Source of the DNA: Saccharibacillus sp. O23
GTDB lineage: Bacteria; Bacillota; Bacilli; Paenibacillales; Paenibacillaceae
Reading direction: 5' to 3'
DNA: 64,000 nucleotides
Assembly: GCF_002205895.1 (NCBI RefSeq)
Contig: NZ_NJDE01000021.1
Coordinates: forward strand, 62,001 to 126,000
Shown here: positions 1 to 9,158 of the stretch, piece after piece
Layout: each line of letters begins with the position of its first letter
Position numbering within the stretch: position 1 is the first letter of the stretch
The notes under the pieces: generated by a model
What the model was told of the DNA's origin: nothing
What the model saw: only the letters and a program-made list of their open reading frames with translations
Database searches by the model: none
Position numbers and translations under genes: made by a program

Positions 1-570
1 ACGTAGCCGGCGCAAACGCGCTTTTATCCCCTCTACGTTGCCGAAAAGGCAACGTGGAAGTCAGAATTCAGCGAAAACGCGCTGCTTGAATGCTCTAAGT
101 TACATAAAAGGCAACGTAGCCCGCGAAAACGTGCTTTTATCCCCTCTACGTTGCCGAAAAAGCAACGTAGAAACCGGAATTCGGCGCAAACGCGCTGCTT
201 GGATGCTCTACGTTGCAAAAAAAGCAACGTAGCCCGCGAAAACGCGCATTTATTCCCGCTACATTGCCGAAAAAGCAACGTAGAAACCGGAATTCGGCGC
301 AAACGCGCTGCTTGGATGCTCTACGTTGCACAAAAAGCAACGTAGCCGGCGCAAACGCGCTTTTATCCGCTCTACATTGCCTAAAAAGCAACGTAGAAGC
401 CGGAATTCGACGCAAACGCGCTGCTTCGGTGCTCTACGTTGCATAAAAGGCAACGTAGCCAGCGAAAACGCGCAGTTATCCGCTCTACGTTGCCAAAAAA
501 GCAACGTAGAAACTGGAATTCGGCGAAAACACGCTGCTTCGATGCTATACGTTGCCGAAAAAGCAACGCA
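1..570. repeat. tandem array of dimeric 113-bp units built from 25-nt hairpins
   Basis: Ten copies of a near-perfect palindrome, CTACGTTGC-N6/7-GCAACGTAG, start at about 33, 95, 146, 208, 259, 321, 372, 434, 485 and 547. The distances alternate 62 and 51 bp, so the true unit is 113 bp with two hairpins. The two spacer types are themselves repeated: one contains CGCGAAAACGCG, the other CCGGAATTCGGCG. The first bases of the window are the end of a further hairpin, so the array continues to the left. The loops always carry an A-run on the same strand. Short frames across it are periodic shadows of the repeat. A second, diverged copy lies at 24678-24868. Confidence 0.93.
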
Positions 571-904
571 GCCCGCCTATGCAGCATGCGCCCGCAGTCC
601 TCTCGCATCTCACGGACGAGCGCGCCCCGGTGCTCGTACCGGCGCTTGGCGCGCTCTCTATTGTACCTCAAAAACAAACGGAATCGAGCGGCTAACCGAC
701 GATTCCTTGGCGCCTGATCCGGATCAAAATAAAAAGCACGCCCGCGCTCTCCGACCTCCGAAGCGGCTGTGAAGCCGTACGGAAGCCCGAGGACTCGGGC
801 ATGCTATGCAACGTAAAACGGTTCCTTTCCGGGGAACCGAAGCTTGTCTTCTCTACCGGTCGTCCGCTCCCCGCGAACTCCCGTGCTCGACGCGCGTGCG
901 GGTC
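571..904. other. gene-free stretch
   Basis: No convincing gene. It follows the hairpin array and ends at the GNAT stop codon. The only structure seen is a short hairpin, GCCCGAG-GACT-CGGGC, at about 785-800, without a T-run. Confidence 0.5.
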
Positions 905-1330
905 TTAGTTGACCGCCAGAATGCTGAGCTTCTGGAACGCGTTCAGAATTCGATTCGCGCCGTATCCCATCGCTTCATAGAGCGGGAACGCCGGCGAATT
1001 GTGTTCGTCGCCCGACACGAAGATGTGGCTGACTTTGCGCTGTTGGAAACGTCCTTCCAACTTGGCGACCAGCGCTTTGCCGATTCCTTGACGACGGTAA
1101 TCCGGATGTACGGCGATACGGTAGTAACAACCCATATTGCGTTCGATCGTGCCGATCAGCACGCCCACCAATTCATCCCCGTCTTCGGCCACCAGGATCA
1201 GTTCCGAATCCCAAGACAGCTGTCTGGAGAACGGCCCGATCGTCTTTTCATAACATTCTTCGGATAAAGCAACCTGTAGAAGTTCCGTGATGCGGCCGGA
1301 ATCACTCAACTGAAAAGAACGAACGTTCAT
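905..1330 (-). CDS. GNAT family N-acetyltransferase
   Basis: A 141-residue protein matching a single GNAT fold, which transfers an acetyl group from acetyl-CoA to an amine; the substrate cannot be read from sequence. The acetyl-CoA-binding motif A is seen as RIAVHPDYRRQGIGKAL around residues 70-87, and the C-terminal FPLYEAMGYG matches motif B (the usual Y-E-x-x-G-F/Y). Start: ATG with AAGGGG nine bases upstream. It is a single-gene unit with the repeat array downstream and a long intergenic region upstream. The family assignment is sound; the role is unknown. Confidence 0.85.
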   Translation of the reverse strand: MNVRSFQLSDSGRITELLQVALSEECYEKTIGPFSRQLSWDSELILVAEDGDELVGVLIGTIERNMGCYYRIAVHPDYRRQGIGKALVAKLEGRFQQRKVSHIFVSGDEHNSPAFPLYEAMGYGANRILNAFQKLSILAVN

Positions 1331-2064
1331 GCTTGAATCCCCTTCTTCTTCGGAAATGGCAGCTAATGCGAAACACGATAGGCGAGGCTTTTCGCGGCGG
1401 AAAATCGGACTTTTGCGCTTTCCGTCCGGCCCGTACCATGAAAATCATCGTCCGGAGTTTTTCGCAAACGCTTACTTGAATCAGGTTTTTACAGAAAGAA
1501 AGACGTGGGTTTACAAAAAAGGCAGAAAAAAAACGTGGATTACAGCGGTTTTACTTTCCACACACGATTATTAAACCATAAGTTACGCAAAAAAACATTA
1601 CTTTTCTTTTGCGAGCCTTTCGCTTTCCGCTTTTTCGTCCGTCGATCGACCTATTTTTCAGGTGTTTAAGTCATGGCTGCCGCTCCATCATAAACGAAGT
1701 TCTTTTTACAACGGTATGATATTTTTAACAATCTTCTCGGGTTTCCGGACAGGACGAATCGCCGCTCGCGCACCTTTTTCGCTCCCTGTTCCGACGCCGC
1801 GCAGCGCCCCGAAAACCTTCACTCATTCTTCATCTTCGCTTACGTTCCTTCATTAATCGCCCGCAAACCTTCGCCCCGCTTGAGTTCTTATGATTTTTCG
1901 TACAGACAGGCAAGCTACGGAGAAAAATTGACCTATTGATTTAAAGAAAGTGTTCCTGTTTAATAAGGAGGTAAGGACGTCCCTATGTACATCCTATGTT
2001 CACAGCATCATCCTTAACGCGGGCAACGTCGTTAAATCCAACTTAAGCAGGAGGTAATCTTATC
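1331..2064. other. long intergenic region upstream of sodA
   Basis: About 730 bases without a convincing gene. It is AT-richer than its surroundings. Open frames (for example 1329-1574 and 1662-1856, plus strand) lack ribosome binding sites and family resemblance. The 3' end holds the sodA promoter candidate and leader. Confidence 0.5.
1936..1964 (+). promoter_or_regulatory. possible sigma-A promoter of sodA
   Basis: TTGATT (1936-1941), 17-bp spacer, TTTAAT (1959-1964). Transcription would begin near 1971, giving a leader of about 95 nt. AAGGAGGT at 1965-1972 followed by a 10-codon frame (ATG 1985, stop 2017) could be a leader peptide, but its Shine-Dalgarno would sit at the transcript's 5' end, so the two readings conflict. 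Confidence 0.4.
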
Positions 2065-2676
2065 ATGGCTTTTGAACTGCCGGCACTGCCGTATTCGAAC
2101 GATGCGCTTGAACCCCATATCGATGCACAAACGATGGAAATCCACCACGATCGCCATCACAACACATATGTGACTAACCTCAACAACGCCCTGGAGAGCG
2201 CTCCTGAACTGCAAAGCAAGAGCCTCGAAGAGCTGATCGGCGATCTGGACAGCGTTCCGGAAAGCATCCGTACTGCCGTTCGCAACAACGGCGGCGGCCA
2301 CCACAACCACAGCCTGTTCTGGACCGTAATCGGACCGAACGGCGGCGGCGCTCCTTCGGGCGATCTGGCTGCGGCGATCGACAGCGAACTCGGCGGATTC
2401 GATAAATTCAAAGAAGACTTCGCCAAAGCGGCTACGACTCGTTTCGGCAGCGGCTGGGCTTGGCTCGTCGTAGGCAAAGACGGCAAACTGGCCGTAACCA
2501 GCACGCCTAACCAAGACAGCCCGATCATGGAAGGCCAAACGCCGATCCTCGGTCTGGACGTATGGGAGCATGCTTACTACCTGAAATTCCAAAACAAACG
2601 CCCGGATTACATCGCGACGTTCTGGAACGTCGTGAACTGGGACGAAGTGGCTAAACGTTACGCGGCCGCAAAATAA
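2065..2676 (+). CDS. sodA: superoxide dismutase (Mn/Fe type)
   Basis: Converts superoxide to hydrogen peroxide and oxygen in the cytoplasm, using Mn (or Fe). At 203 residues it has the usual family length. The N-terminal half carries the metal-ligand helix ([13 protein letters not shown]) and the [11 protein letters not shown] stretch with the second His ligand. The C-terminal half has the signature DVWEHAYY with the Asp and His ligands near residues 164-168. Start: ATG preceded by AGGAGG. It stands alone and is followed directly by a strong terminator. Mn versus Fe preference cannot be proved, but Bacillus-type enzymes of this kind use Mn, and a Mn importer (mntH) is encoded at 19.0-20.4 kb. 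Confidence 0.97.
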   Translation: MAFELPALPYSNDALEPHIDAQTMEIHHDRHHNTYVTNLNNALESAPELQSKSLEELIGDLDSVPESIRTAVRNNGGGHHNHSLFWTVIGPNGGGAPSGDLAAAIDSELGGFDKFKEDFAKAATTRFGSGWAWLVVGKDGKLAVTSTPNQDSPIMEGQTPILGLDVWEHAYYLKFQNKRPDYIATFWNVVNWDEVAKRYAAAK

Positions 2677-2730
2677 ATCCGTTTCCGGCCTTGCCGCATC
2701 TTGCATCGCGGCACGCCGCAATCGGAAAAA

Positions 2731-2757
2731 GCCGATCCCTCGGGGATCGGCTTTTTT
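2731..2757. terminator. bidirectional Rho-independent terminator (sodA / mutY)
   Basis: Ten-base stem GCCGATCCCT/CGGGGATCGGC followed by T6 on the plus strand and preceded by A5, so it can serve sodA and the convergent mutY. Confidence 0.9.
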
Positions 2758-2825
2758 GCGTTTTCCTTATTTTCCGTTTTCGTATTTTCCGTTTCGAAGC
2801 GCGTACGAGACCGCGCGAACCGGCT

Positions 2826-4082
2826 TTATTCCTGTTCCCCGTCGAAATACCGGTTCAGGATGTTCGAGAAGAGGTTCGGGAACGCGATCGTTTGCATGTC
2901 TTCCCGCGAGATCCAGCGCCATTCTTCGCCGCTCTCTTCTTCCTCCGACTCTGAGCCGTCCGGCCCGGTCGCTTCCGGCACGGCCGTCTCGTAAGGCACG
3001 CCGCTCTCGGCGGCCAAGAGCGCCAACGTCTCCGGTTCTTCATGCGCGATCAATACCCGCATCGTCCAATGAATATGGCTGAACGTATGCTCCGCCGTCA
3101 TATAAGGGGACATCGGCGACCACGTCAGGCCGCGGTCTTCGAGCAGTTCTTCGAGCTGCGAGACTTCCAAGCCCAGCTCTTCGCCTGCGACCGCGATATG
3201 CGGCAGTTCCCACATGCCCGCGAGCAGTCCGGTTTTCGGGCGGCGGCGTACCAGCACGCGGCCTTCGCGTTCGCCCGCGCCTTCCAGCAGTACGGCCAGA
3301 CGCTGCTCGGGACGCGGCTTTTTGGCTTTCGTTTTGACCGGCAGTTCGCGTTCCATGCCTTCGATCCGTCCCCGGCAGTGCTCCATCACGGGGCAGATCA
3401 GACAGTGCGGCGATTTCGGCGTACAGATCAACGCGCCGAGTTCCATCAGCGCCTGATTGAAATCGGACGCCCGGCCTTCGGGGATCAAGGCGGGAATCAT
3501 CTTCTCCATCGCGATGCGGGTCTTCGGCTTGGCGATATCGTCTTCGATGAGGAAGTATCGCGAAAAGACCCGCATGACGTTTCCGTCGACGGCCGGCTCC
3601 GGCTGGTTGAACGCGATGCTCAGAATCGCGCCGGCCGTATACGGCCCTACGCCTTTGAGCGCGAAGACATGCTCGCGTTCCGACGGCATCTGCCCGCCGT
3701 GCCGCTCGACGATCTGCTGGGCGGCCGCTTGCAGATTACGGGCGCGCGAATAATAGCCCAGCCCTTCCCACATCTTCACGACGTCTTCTTGCGGCGCTTC
3801 CGCCAGATCGCGGATCGTCGGAAAACGTTCGATAAAACGGTTGAAGTACGGAATGACCGTATCCACCCGCGTCTGCTGCAGCATGATCTCCGAGACCCAG
3901 ATAAAATACGGATCGCGATGGCGGCGCCACGGCAGGTCCCTTTTGCTCCGATCGTACCAGATCAACAGCTCGCGGCTGAAATAAGCGCGGCTCTCCTCGG
4001 CTTCGACCGCGTCGATCTTCTCCTGCGCGGCGCGTTCCGCGAGGGTTCTTGTTTGCTCGTCGTTATGGTTATCGGCGTTCAT
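2826..4082 (-). CDS. mutY: A/G-specific adenine glycosylase MutY
   Basis: Removes adenine mispaired with 8-oxoguanine in base-excision repair. The 418-residue protein has the helix-hairpin-helix glycosylase domain (SEIMLQQTRVDTVIPYF, then LKGVGPYTAGAI with the GPYTA motif and the catalytic Asp in AVDGNVMRVF). The 4Fe-4S ligands C-x6-C-x2-C-x5-C follow (CTPKSPHCLICPVMEHC). A C-terminal NUDIX-like 8-oxoG recognition domain follows from about residue 270; an acidic Ser/Glu-rich insert lies near residue 380. I place the start at 4082, where the ATG overlaps the acpS stop (ATGA), which implies translational coupling; a longer in-frame extension would run back through acpS and is unlikely. Confidence 0.95.
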   Translation of the reverse strand: MNADNHNDEQTRTLAERAAQEKIDAVEAEESRAYFSRELLIWYDRSKRDLPWRRHRDPYFIWVSEIMLQQTRVDTVIPYFNRFIERFPTIRDLAEAPQEDVVKMWEGLGYYSRARNLQAAAQQIVERHGGQMPSEREHVFALKGVGPYTAGAILSIAFNQPEPAVDGNVMRVFSRYFLIEDDIAKPKTRIAMEKMIPALIPEGRASDFNQALMELGALICTPKSPHCLICPVMEHCRGRIEGMERELPVKTKAKKPRPEQRLAVLLEGAGEREGRVLVRRRPKTGLLAGMWELPHIAVAGEELGLEVSQLEELLEDRGLTWSPMSPYMTAEHTFSHIHWTMRVLIAHEEPETLALLAAESGVPYETAVPEATGPDGSESEEEESGEEWRWISREDMQTIAFPNLFSNILNRYFDGEQE

Positions 4083-4483
4083 GACGTCGTTTCCGTCCTT
4101 TCTACTACGGCGAAAGCCGAAGCCATCCCCGGTTGATGCGTAATGCTCAGATGTATGATATAACCGTTCCCGTTCGGCAGGTTCAATCGGTTCCAAGCTT
4201 CTTCCGATAACGTGACGCCGGGTTTGCCCAGCGCATCCGGCACGATCTGTATGTCTTCGAATCCGACCTGAGCGCCGATTCCGGTGCCCAGCGCTTTGAC
4301 CACGGCTTCTTTGGCGGCAAAACGGCCCGACACGAACTCGGACAATCTCGGCCCTCGTTCTCTCGCGATCTCGATCTCGGCCGGAGTCAATATTCGGCGC
4401 AAGAACCGCTCGCCCTGCCGTCCGTCCAGTACTTTGGCAACCCGCTCGATCTCCAATAGGTCATGACCGATTCCGTAAATCAT
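4079..4483 (-). CDS. acpS: holo-[acyl-carrier-protein] synthase
   Basis: Transfers 4'-phosphopantetheine from CoA to the conserved serine of acyl carrier protein, activating fatty-acid synthesis. The 134-residue length is slightly above the typical 120-125. It starts MIYGIGHDLLEIERV, with the metal-binding Asp in GHD, and contains FVSGRFAAKEAVVKALGTGIG, the second family signature. The ATG at 4483 has GGAGG nine bases upstream; a 22-residue in-frame extension has no site of its own. It is the first gene of an acpS-mutY pair with a four-base overlap. Confidence 0.95.
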   Translation of the reverse strand: MIYGIGHDLLEIERVAKVLDGRQGERFLRRILTPAEIEIARERGPRLSEFVSGRFAAKEAVVKALGTGIGAQVGFEDIQIVPDALGKPGVTLSEEAWNRLNLPNGNGYIIHLSITHQPGMASAFAVVERTETTS

Positions 4484-4692
4484 TCCGTCGTTCCTCCGCT
4501 TCCCGCCTTCTTGTTTCCGATCCATTGTTCGGCCTGGCGATCGGACCAATTTTTATTGTATCAGGAGAAACAATCGAACTCCAGTTCCTCTTCGCGTTTT
4601 CGATTCTGTAGGATTATTCGCCGGCATCGGTTAGAATAAATGCAGCAGGAAGGCCTGCACGATCCAGACCTCATAACGAAAGGTGGATTTTC

Positions 4693-5310
4693 TTGTCCCG
4701 TAACATTTTCTCGCGCATGACCTCCGACCTTACCGGAATGTCCGACAATTGCAAGGTCATCCCTCCGTCCGAATTCAAGAATTGTCAGGCTCAGTCTTAC
4801 GTGTTCACCGAAATGAACGAGAAACTCTATTTCGTGCTCAAATCTACCAAAGACGAATACGCGTTCACCAATATCGGCATGATCCATGTCGACGGGGAGA
4901 AAGCGATCAGCAGCAAGCGGCAGATTCTGCGCTACAACTATTTCGAACATACGCCGACGAACGTGATCTTGGAAACGGCGGGCACGGTCGATCTCGACGT
5001 CGAGATCAAGTTCACGTTGGGACAGAATTTCTCGATCGACGTGGTCAAGGCGCATCTGGAACAGCTGACCGTCCTCTACAAGATCCTGACCTTGATCGGC
5101 ATGACCAAACACGAATACGCGCGCCATTGGGCTCTGGTCGAACGCAGCTTCGAGCACAGCCGAGACGCCGTAGGCCGCCTCTCGGGCACGGGCAGCGCAA
5201 GTTCGGAATACCGCGCCATCCTTCAGCACGCGCAGACCGAACTGCTGGCCGCTTACGAAAAATACCATCCGCAAGAATACGACGCGGCGTTCGAACTGTA
5301 TCTTTCCTGA
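4693..5310 (+). CDS. bacterial PH-domain protein (YvbH-like)
   Basis: A 205-residue protein resembling Bacillus YvbH. It has an N-terminal bacterial pleckstrin-homology-like beta domain (about residues 20-120; YAFTNIGMIHVDGEKAISSKRQILRY) and a helical C-terminal extension (about 125-205) that in YvbH relatives is an oligomerisation region. No signal peptide or membrane segment is seen. Start: TTG at 4693 with AAAGGTGG upstream. It forms a single-gene unit followed by a bidirectional terminator shared with nadE. Biochemical function is not known for the family. Confidence 0.8.
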   Translation: MSRNIFSRMTSDLTGMSDNCKVIPPSEFKNCQAQSYVFTEMNEKLYFVLKSTKDEYAFTNIGMIHVDGEKAISSKRQILRYNYFEHTPTNVILETAGTVDLDVEIKFTLGQNFSIDVVKAHLEQLTVLYKILTLIGMTKHEYARHWALVERSFEHSRDAVGRLSGTGSASSEYRAILQHAQTELLAAYEKYHPQEYDAAFELYLS

Positions 5311-5360
5311 TCGCAGGCAGATTCGAAGCCGTCGGTTGCAGACGTACCGATCGTACTCGA

Positions 5361-5393
5361 AAAAGGACCCGAGCTTACCGCCCGGGTCCTTTT
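5361..5393. terminator. bidirectional terminator between the PH-domain gene and nadE
   Basis: Inverted repeat AAAAGGACCCG / CGGGTCCTTTT around a short loop, with A-run and T-run on both sides. Confidence 0.85.
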
Positions 5394-5460
5394 AAGCACG
5401 CGCATATTCAGCTTCTTCCGAACAGGAACTCGCGCCCCGAGCGAATCGGCTTCCGGCCGA

Positions 5461-6276
5461 TCAGATGCCCGGAATCGGATTGCGCTTGTGCGCGGTTCTC
5501 TTATAGAAACTCTCCAGCAGCTCCTGCGCTTGCGGCGATACTTCTTTGCCTTCCAGATAATCGCTGTTCTCGTCGTACGTGATGCCGAGTTCGGTCTCGT
5601 CGGTCTGTCCGACCCACAGTCCGGCCGTCGGCGCTTTGGTCACGATCTCCGCCGGCACGCCGAGCGCGCTCGCCACTTGACGGACCTGACGTTTGTTCAG
5701 CGTGGACAGCGGCGTGATATCGACCGCTCCGTCGCCCCATTTCGTATAGAAACCGGTGATCGCTTCCGAAGCGTGGTCCGTGCCGACGACGAGCAGATTC
5801 ATCTCGAACGACAGCGCGTACTGCACGACCATGCGCGTTCTGGCTTTGATGTTGCCTTTGCCTTTGTCCGTCATCTTGCGCGGATTATCGATATCGAGCT
5901 TCTCGAAGCTCTTCTCGACGGTCGAAGCCACATGGTCGACGGCGTCTTGGATATTCGTCTCGATCGTATGCGTCAAGCCGAACGCTTTGGCGGTCGCGTA
6001 GCTGTGCTCGATATCCGTTTGCTCGCCGTAAGGCTGGAATACGCCCAGCGTGATATATTCCTTGCCTTTCTCCTGCGTCAGTTCGTCCGTCGCGCGCTTG
6101 CAGAGGCCAGTCGCCACCGCGCTGTCCACGCCGCCGCTGATCGCGATCAACAGGCCGTTCGTTCCCGAATCGAGCACGTACTTTTTCAGAAAGTCGACCC
6201 GCTTGCGGATCTCGGCTTCCGGATCGATCGAAGGCTGAACGCCCAGATCGGCGATAATCTCTTGCTGCAAACTCAT
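5461..6276 (-). CDS. nadE: NH3-dependent NAD(+) synthetase
   Basis: Last step of NAD synthesis: nicotinate adenine dinucleotide + ATP + NH3 to NAD. The 271-residue size is that of the ammonia-dependent form without a glutaminase domain. The ATP-pyrophosphatase P-loop SGGVDSAVATGL is at about residues 46-57. NIKARTRMVVQYALS, GTDHASE and the C-terminal TAGLWVGQTDETELG are further family blocks, and it ends with HKRNPIPGI as homologues do. Start: ATG with AAAGGAGAG upstream. Monocistronic. Confidence 0.97.
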   Translation of the reverse strand: MSLQQEIIADLGVQPSIDPEAEIRKRVDFLKKYVLDSGTNGLLIAISGGVDSAVATGLCKRATDELTQEKGKEYITLGVFQPYGEQTDIEHSYATAKAFGLTHTIETNIQDAVDHVASTVEKSFEKLDIDNPRKMTDKGKGNIKARTRMVVQYALSFEMNLLVVGTDHASEAITGFYTKWGDGAVDITPLSTLNKRQVRQVASALGVPAEIVTKAPTAGLWVGQTDETELGITYDENSDYLEGKEVSPQAQELLESFYKRTAHKRNPIPGI

Positions 6277-6441
6277 CGTACAATCTCTCCTTTGAATATC
6301 CGGACTTGCTGCTCCCGGACAAAATGGATGCTGCCTATACCCTCAATTATACCCGGAAGAAGCTGACATCGAACTGACTTTGTGTTTTTTTGCTCATGTC
6401 GCTGTATGTAAAAGGCGCTCCGCGGCGGTTAAACGCACGGC

Positions 6442-6476
6442 AAAAACCCCGGCACGACCCAAGTGTCTGCCGGGGC
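6442..6476 (-). terminator. terminator of the bacilliredoxin gene
   Basis: On the minus strand, CCCCGGCA...TGCCGGGG stem followed by T5. Confidence 0.8.
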
Positions 6477-6543
6477 ATCGCCCGCAAAAGTCCGGAAGAT
6501 CCGGCTTCGCATTGCGCGGCGGAAAAAATTCCTGACGGAAAGC

Positions 6544-6978
6544 TTAGCCGCAGAATTCGTCGAAAGCGCGCGTCAGATCGTCGGCGATCTCGCCGGCGGA
6601 GCGGTCTTCGATGCTGTGACGCTCGATGAAGTGCACGAGTTCGCCGTCTTTGAACAGCGCGATCGAAGGGGACGAAGGCGGGTACGGCGCGAAATATTCG
6701 CGAGCCTGAGCCGTTGCTTCCTTATCCTGTCCCGCGAATACGGTGAACAGATTGTTCGGCTTTTTCTCGTGCTGAAGCGCTTGAGCGACGCCCGGACGGC
6801 ATTGGCCGGCCGCGCAGCCGCAGACGGAGTTGATGACGACAAGCGTCGTTCCTTCCGCGTTCGGCAGGTTCTCTTCCACTTCCTCCGGCGTACGAAGCTC
6901 GCGGATGCCCAGCGATGTCAGCTCGTCCCGCATCGGTTGAATCATATCACGCATGTATTGGTCGAAAGACATAGCCAT
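6544..6978 (-). CDS. bacilliredoxin (BrxA/BrxB, YphP/YqiW family)
   Basis: A thioredoxin-fold protein that removes bacillithiol from oxidised protein thiols in Bacillota. The 144-residue protein carries the family's CGC motif in NSVCGCAAGQCRPGV around residue 52. The conserved N-terminal YMRDMIQPMRDEL and IALFKDGELVHFIERH also match. I choose ATG 6978, nine bases after GGAGGA; the upstream in-frame GTG abuts that site and is too close. It cannot be assigned to BrxA versus BrxB from one copy. Confidence 0.92.
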   Translation of the reverse strand: MAMSFDQYMRDMIQPMRDELTSLGIRELRTPEEVEENLPNAEGTTLVVINSVCGCAAGQCRPGVAQALQHEKKPNNLFTVFAGQDKEATAQAREYFAPYPPSSPSIALFKDGELVHFIERHSIEDRSAGEIADDLTRAFDEFCG

Positions 6979-7153
6979 GGTATTCACTCCTCCAGAAACG
7001 TTGATGACATAAACCCGTTCGTTCTTCGGCCTATGCTGCCTTCATTATAACGTGCCTCCTAACGAAAGGAAAGCCGTTTCCTCTATTGCGCAGTCTTGTT
7101 ACGAAGTCGGAAAAGAACAGCGAAGCCGCTCGGCTGCCGGTTTTGTCCGGCCG

Positions 7154-8902
7154 TCAAACGGACGATTCCTTGGAGGAACTCCCGACCGTATCCGCCGCTT
7201 CGTCATTCTTCGCTTTTTCGGCTTTGCCGAACTCGATCGTGACCTCGGTTCCTTCGCCTACCGTCGATTCGATGTTCAGACGGCCTCCGTGACGTTCGGC
7301 GATGCCCGCGCAGAGCGCAAGCCCCAGTCCCGTGCCCGTTTTTTTGGTCGTGAAAAAAGGCTGCTTGATCCGCTCCAGCGTTTCTTCGGAAATGCCCGGC
7401 CCGTTGTCTTTGACCTTCAGCCGCAGCGTATGTTCGGTCTCTTCGGTCGAGATGACCAGCTCGCCCTTGTCGTCCATCGCTTCCAGCGCGTTGCGCGCCA
7501 GATTCAGCACCAACTGCTTCATCTCGCCCGGATGCATCGGCATCCGTTCGCCGTCCGCTCCGTCTTCGAACCGGATCGACAAGCCGCGCAGATTCGCGTC
7601 CGCCTGCAGCAGCGGCCACAGCTCTTCGACGACCGAACGCAGCGTGCGCTGCTCGTTCATCTCCGTTTTCGTGCGCGCGAGCGACAAGAAATCGTCGATA
7701 ATGCCGCCGGCTCGGTCCAGCTCTTCCAGCACGATCTTGTAATAATGTCCGTATTCGGGCGGCGATTTGCCTTGAAGGATCTGCAAATATCCGCGCACGA
7801 CGGCCATCGGATTGCGCACTTCGTGAGTCACGCTGGCCGCCATCTGTCCGATCAGACTCAAACGGTTCATGCTTTCCAACTCGGTGCGCATGCGTTCCAT
7901 TTCCGTAACTTCGTAGATGCTGCATACCGCGCCGTTGACTTCCCCGGTTTTTCCGTAACTGGGCGACAGATAGAGATTGAATTTGCGTCCTTGAAATTCC
8001 AGCGGCTGCTCGACGTTCCGATTCTCGCGGATCGCGACATCCAACGCTTGCAGGAACAGAGGATCGGCCCGGGAGCCGGCGGCGCTCATCAAGTCCGAGA
8101 ACGTCTGTCCCACGATCTGCTCGCGGGCAATGCCCGGCATCCGTTTGTCCAGCGCGCTGAATGCTTGGTCATTGATGCCCGTGACGCGCGCCGAGCGATC
8201 AAGCGTCAAGGCGAAGCCGGGCAGCGTCCGCATGAACGCCTGGAGCTTCGTCTCTTCTTCGATCATCCGCTCTCGCATGAAGCCGGCTTGTTCGCTCAAG
8301 GAATGGCGGTCCTGCACGTCGCGCCGGGAATACAGCAGCATCAGACCGGCGGCGACGGCGGCAACGACTTCGACGGCGATCTTGGGAAACACGCTCCACG
8401 CTTCGGCGCCCTGCAGGGACGTTTCCCGAATATGGAAAGCCGCATGGGGCAGGTACGCGACCAGCATCCATAACACGAACAGGGTTCCCCGTTTCCTGCG
8501 CGTCATGCCGATCATTCGCGAACGGGCAAGCGCCAGAACCAGCAAAGCGGCGACCTCGAGCACGATGTAGAAGATTTCGAGCGAAGAAGAAAACAGGTAA
8601 CCGACAAGCGCATAGAAGGCGACGATCGGCAGCGCTCCTTTGGACACCCCGTACAAAATGCCCATTCCGGCCGGCAAAAGGGACAAATGGCCGTCGATTC
8701 GCGGGCTGCCCGCATCCAACAACCAACACAGCAGCACCGACAGCGCGCTGGCCCACGTGAAAGCGATCCCTACGGAATCTCCTTGATGTCTGAGCAGAAG
8801 ACGAGGAGTGCGCTTACGAACGAACGTCTCGAGAGAAGGAACCAGAAGAACGGGGAGCGAAGCGAACAGGACTTGGATGATGAAGACTTTGAAGAGTTCC
8901 AA
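7154..8902 (-). CDS. orphan membrane sensor histidine kinase (multi-TM, PAS)
   Basis: A 582-residue kinase: a hydrophobic N-terminal region with five or six predicted membrane segments (about residues 1-190), a PAS-like domain (about 225-335), HisKA with the phospho-acceptor His360 in SVTHEVRNPMAVVRGYLQIL, and a HATPase domain (N box NLARNALEAMDDKG, G1 DNGPGIS, G2 GTGLGLAL). The H-box and layout resemble the phosphorelay kinases KinB/KinE that feed Spo0F in Bacillus, but that is inference. No response regulator gene is adjacent. Start: TTG with a full AAGGAGGT nine bases upstream. The last 20 residues are Ser/Glu-rich. Confidence 0.88.
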   Translation of the reverse strand: MELFKVFIIQVLFASLPVLLVPSLETFVRKRTPRLLLRHQGDSVGIAFTWASALSVLLCWLLDAGSPRIDGHLSLLPAGMGILYGVSKGALPIVAFYALVGYLFSSSLEIFYIVLEVAALLVLALARSRMIGMTRRKRGTLFVLWMLVAYLPHAAFHIRETSLQGAEAWSVFPKIAVEVVAAVAAGLMLLYSRRDVQDRHSLSEQAGFMRERMIEEETKLQAFMRTLPGFALTLDRSARVTGINDQAFSALDKRMPGIAREQIVGQTFSDLMSAAGSRADPLFLQALDVAIRENRNVEQPLEFQGRKFNLYLSPSYGKTGEVNGAVCSIYEVTEMERMRTELESMNRLSLIGQMAASVTHEVRNPMAVVRGYLQILQGKSPPEYGHYYKIVLEELDRAGGIIDDFLSLARTKTEMNEQRTLRSVVEELWPLLQADANLRGLSIRFEDGADGERMPMHPGEMKQLVLNLARNALEAMDDKGELVISTEETEHTLRLKVKDNGPGISEETLERIKQPFFTTKKTGTGLGLALCAGIAERHGGRLNIESTVGEGTEVTIEFGKAEKAKNDEAADTVGSSSKESSV

Positions 8903-9028
8903 CCGGCCGTACCTCCTTATCGGGTATGCAGCATCTCGGTGCCGAAAATCAGCCGCGTCGACCGATTTCCAATTTCAAGGAAAGCGCCTATGCTTTGATT
9001 AAAACATACCCATTCTTCCGATACAATA

Positions 9029-9158
9029 GACTTATCTCGCTTGAATCAAAGGATACGGTCGACGGAAACGCGCACGCTTTAAGGGCGTTTTCGGCGACCG
9101 TATCCTCGCCTCTATTCGAGATAAGGCGTTATGGACTTATCTCGCTTGAGTCCAAAGG
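9029..9158. repeat. duplicated fold-back repeat upstream of the flavoprotein gene
   Basis: GACTTATCTCGCTTGA-A/G-TC occurs at 9029 and again at 9134. Between them, CTTATCTCG pairs with CGAGATAAG (9117-9125) and GGATACGGTCG pairs with CGACCGTATCC, forming a long stem-loop of about 95 nt. It has no coding potential; it looks like a small non-autonomous repeat. Confidence 0.7.

Noticed and set aside
1-570. CRISPR array
   Set aside because: Repeats are palindromic and the 'spacers' are two near-identical types, not unique sequences; no cas genes.
1985-2017. 10-codon leader peptide before sodA
   Set aside because: Its Shine-Dalgarno would sit at the predicted transcript 5' end, and no attenuator structure follows.
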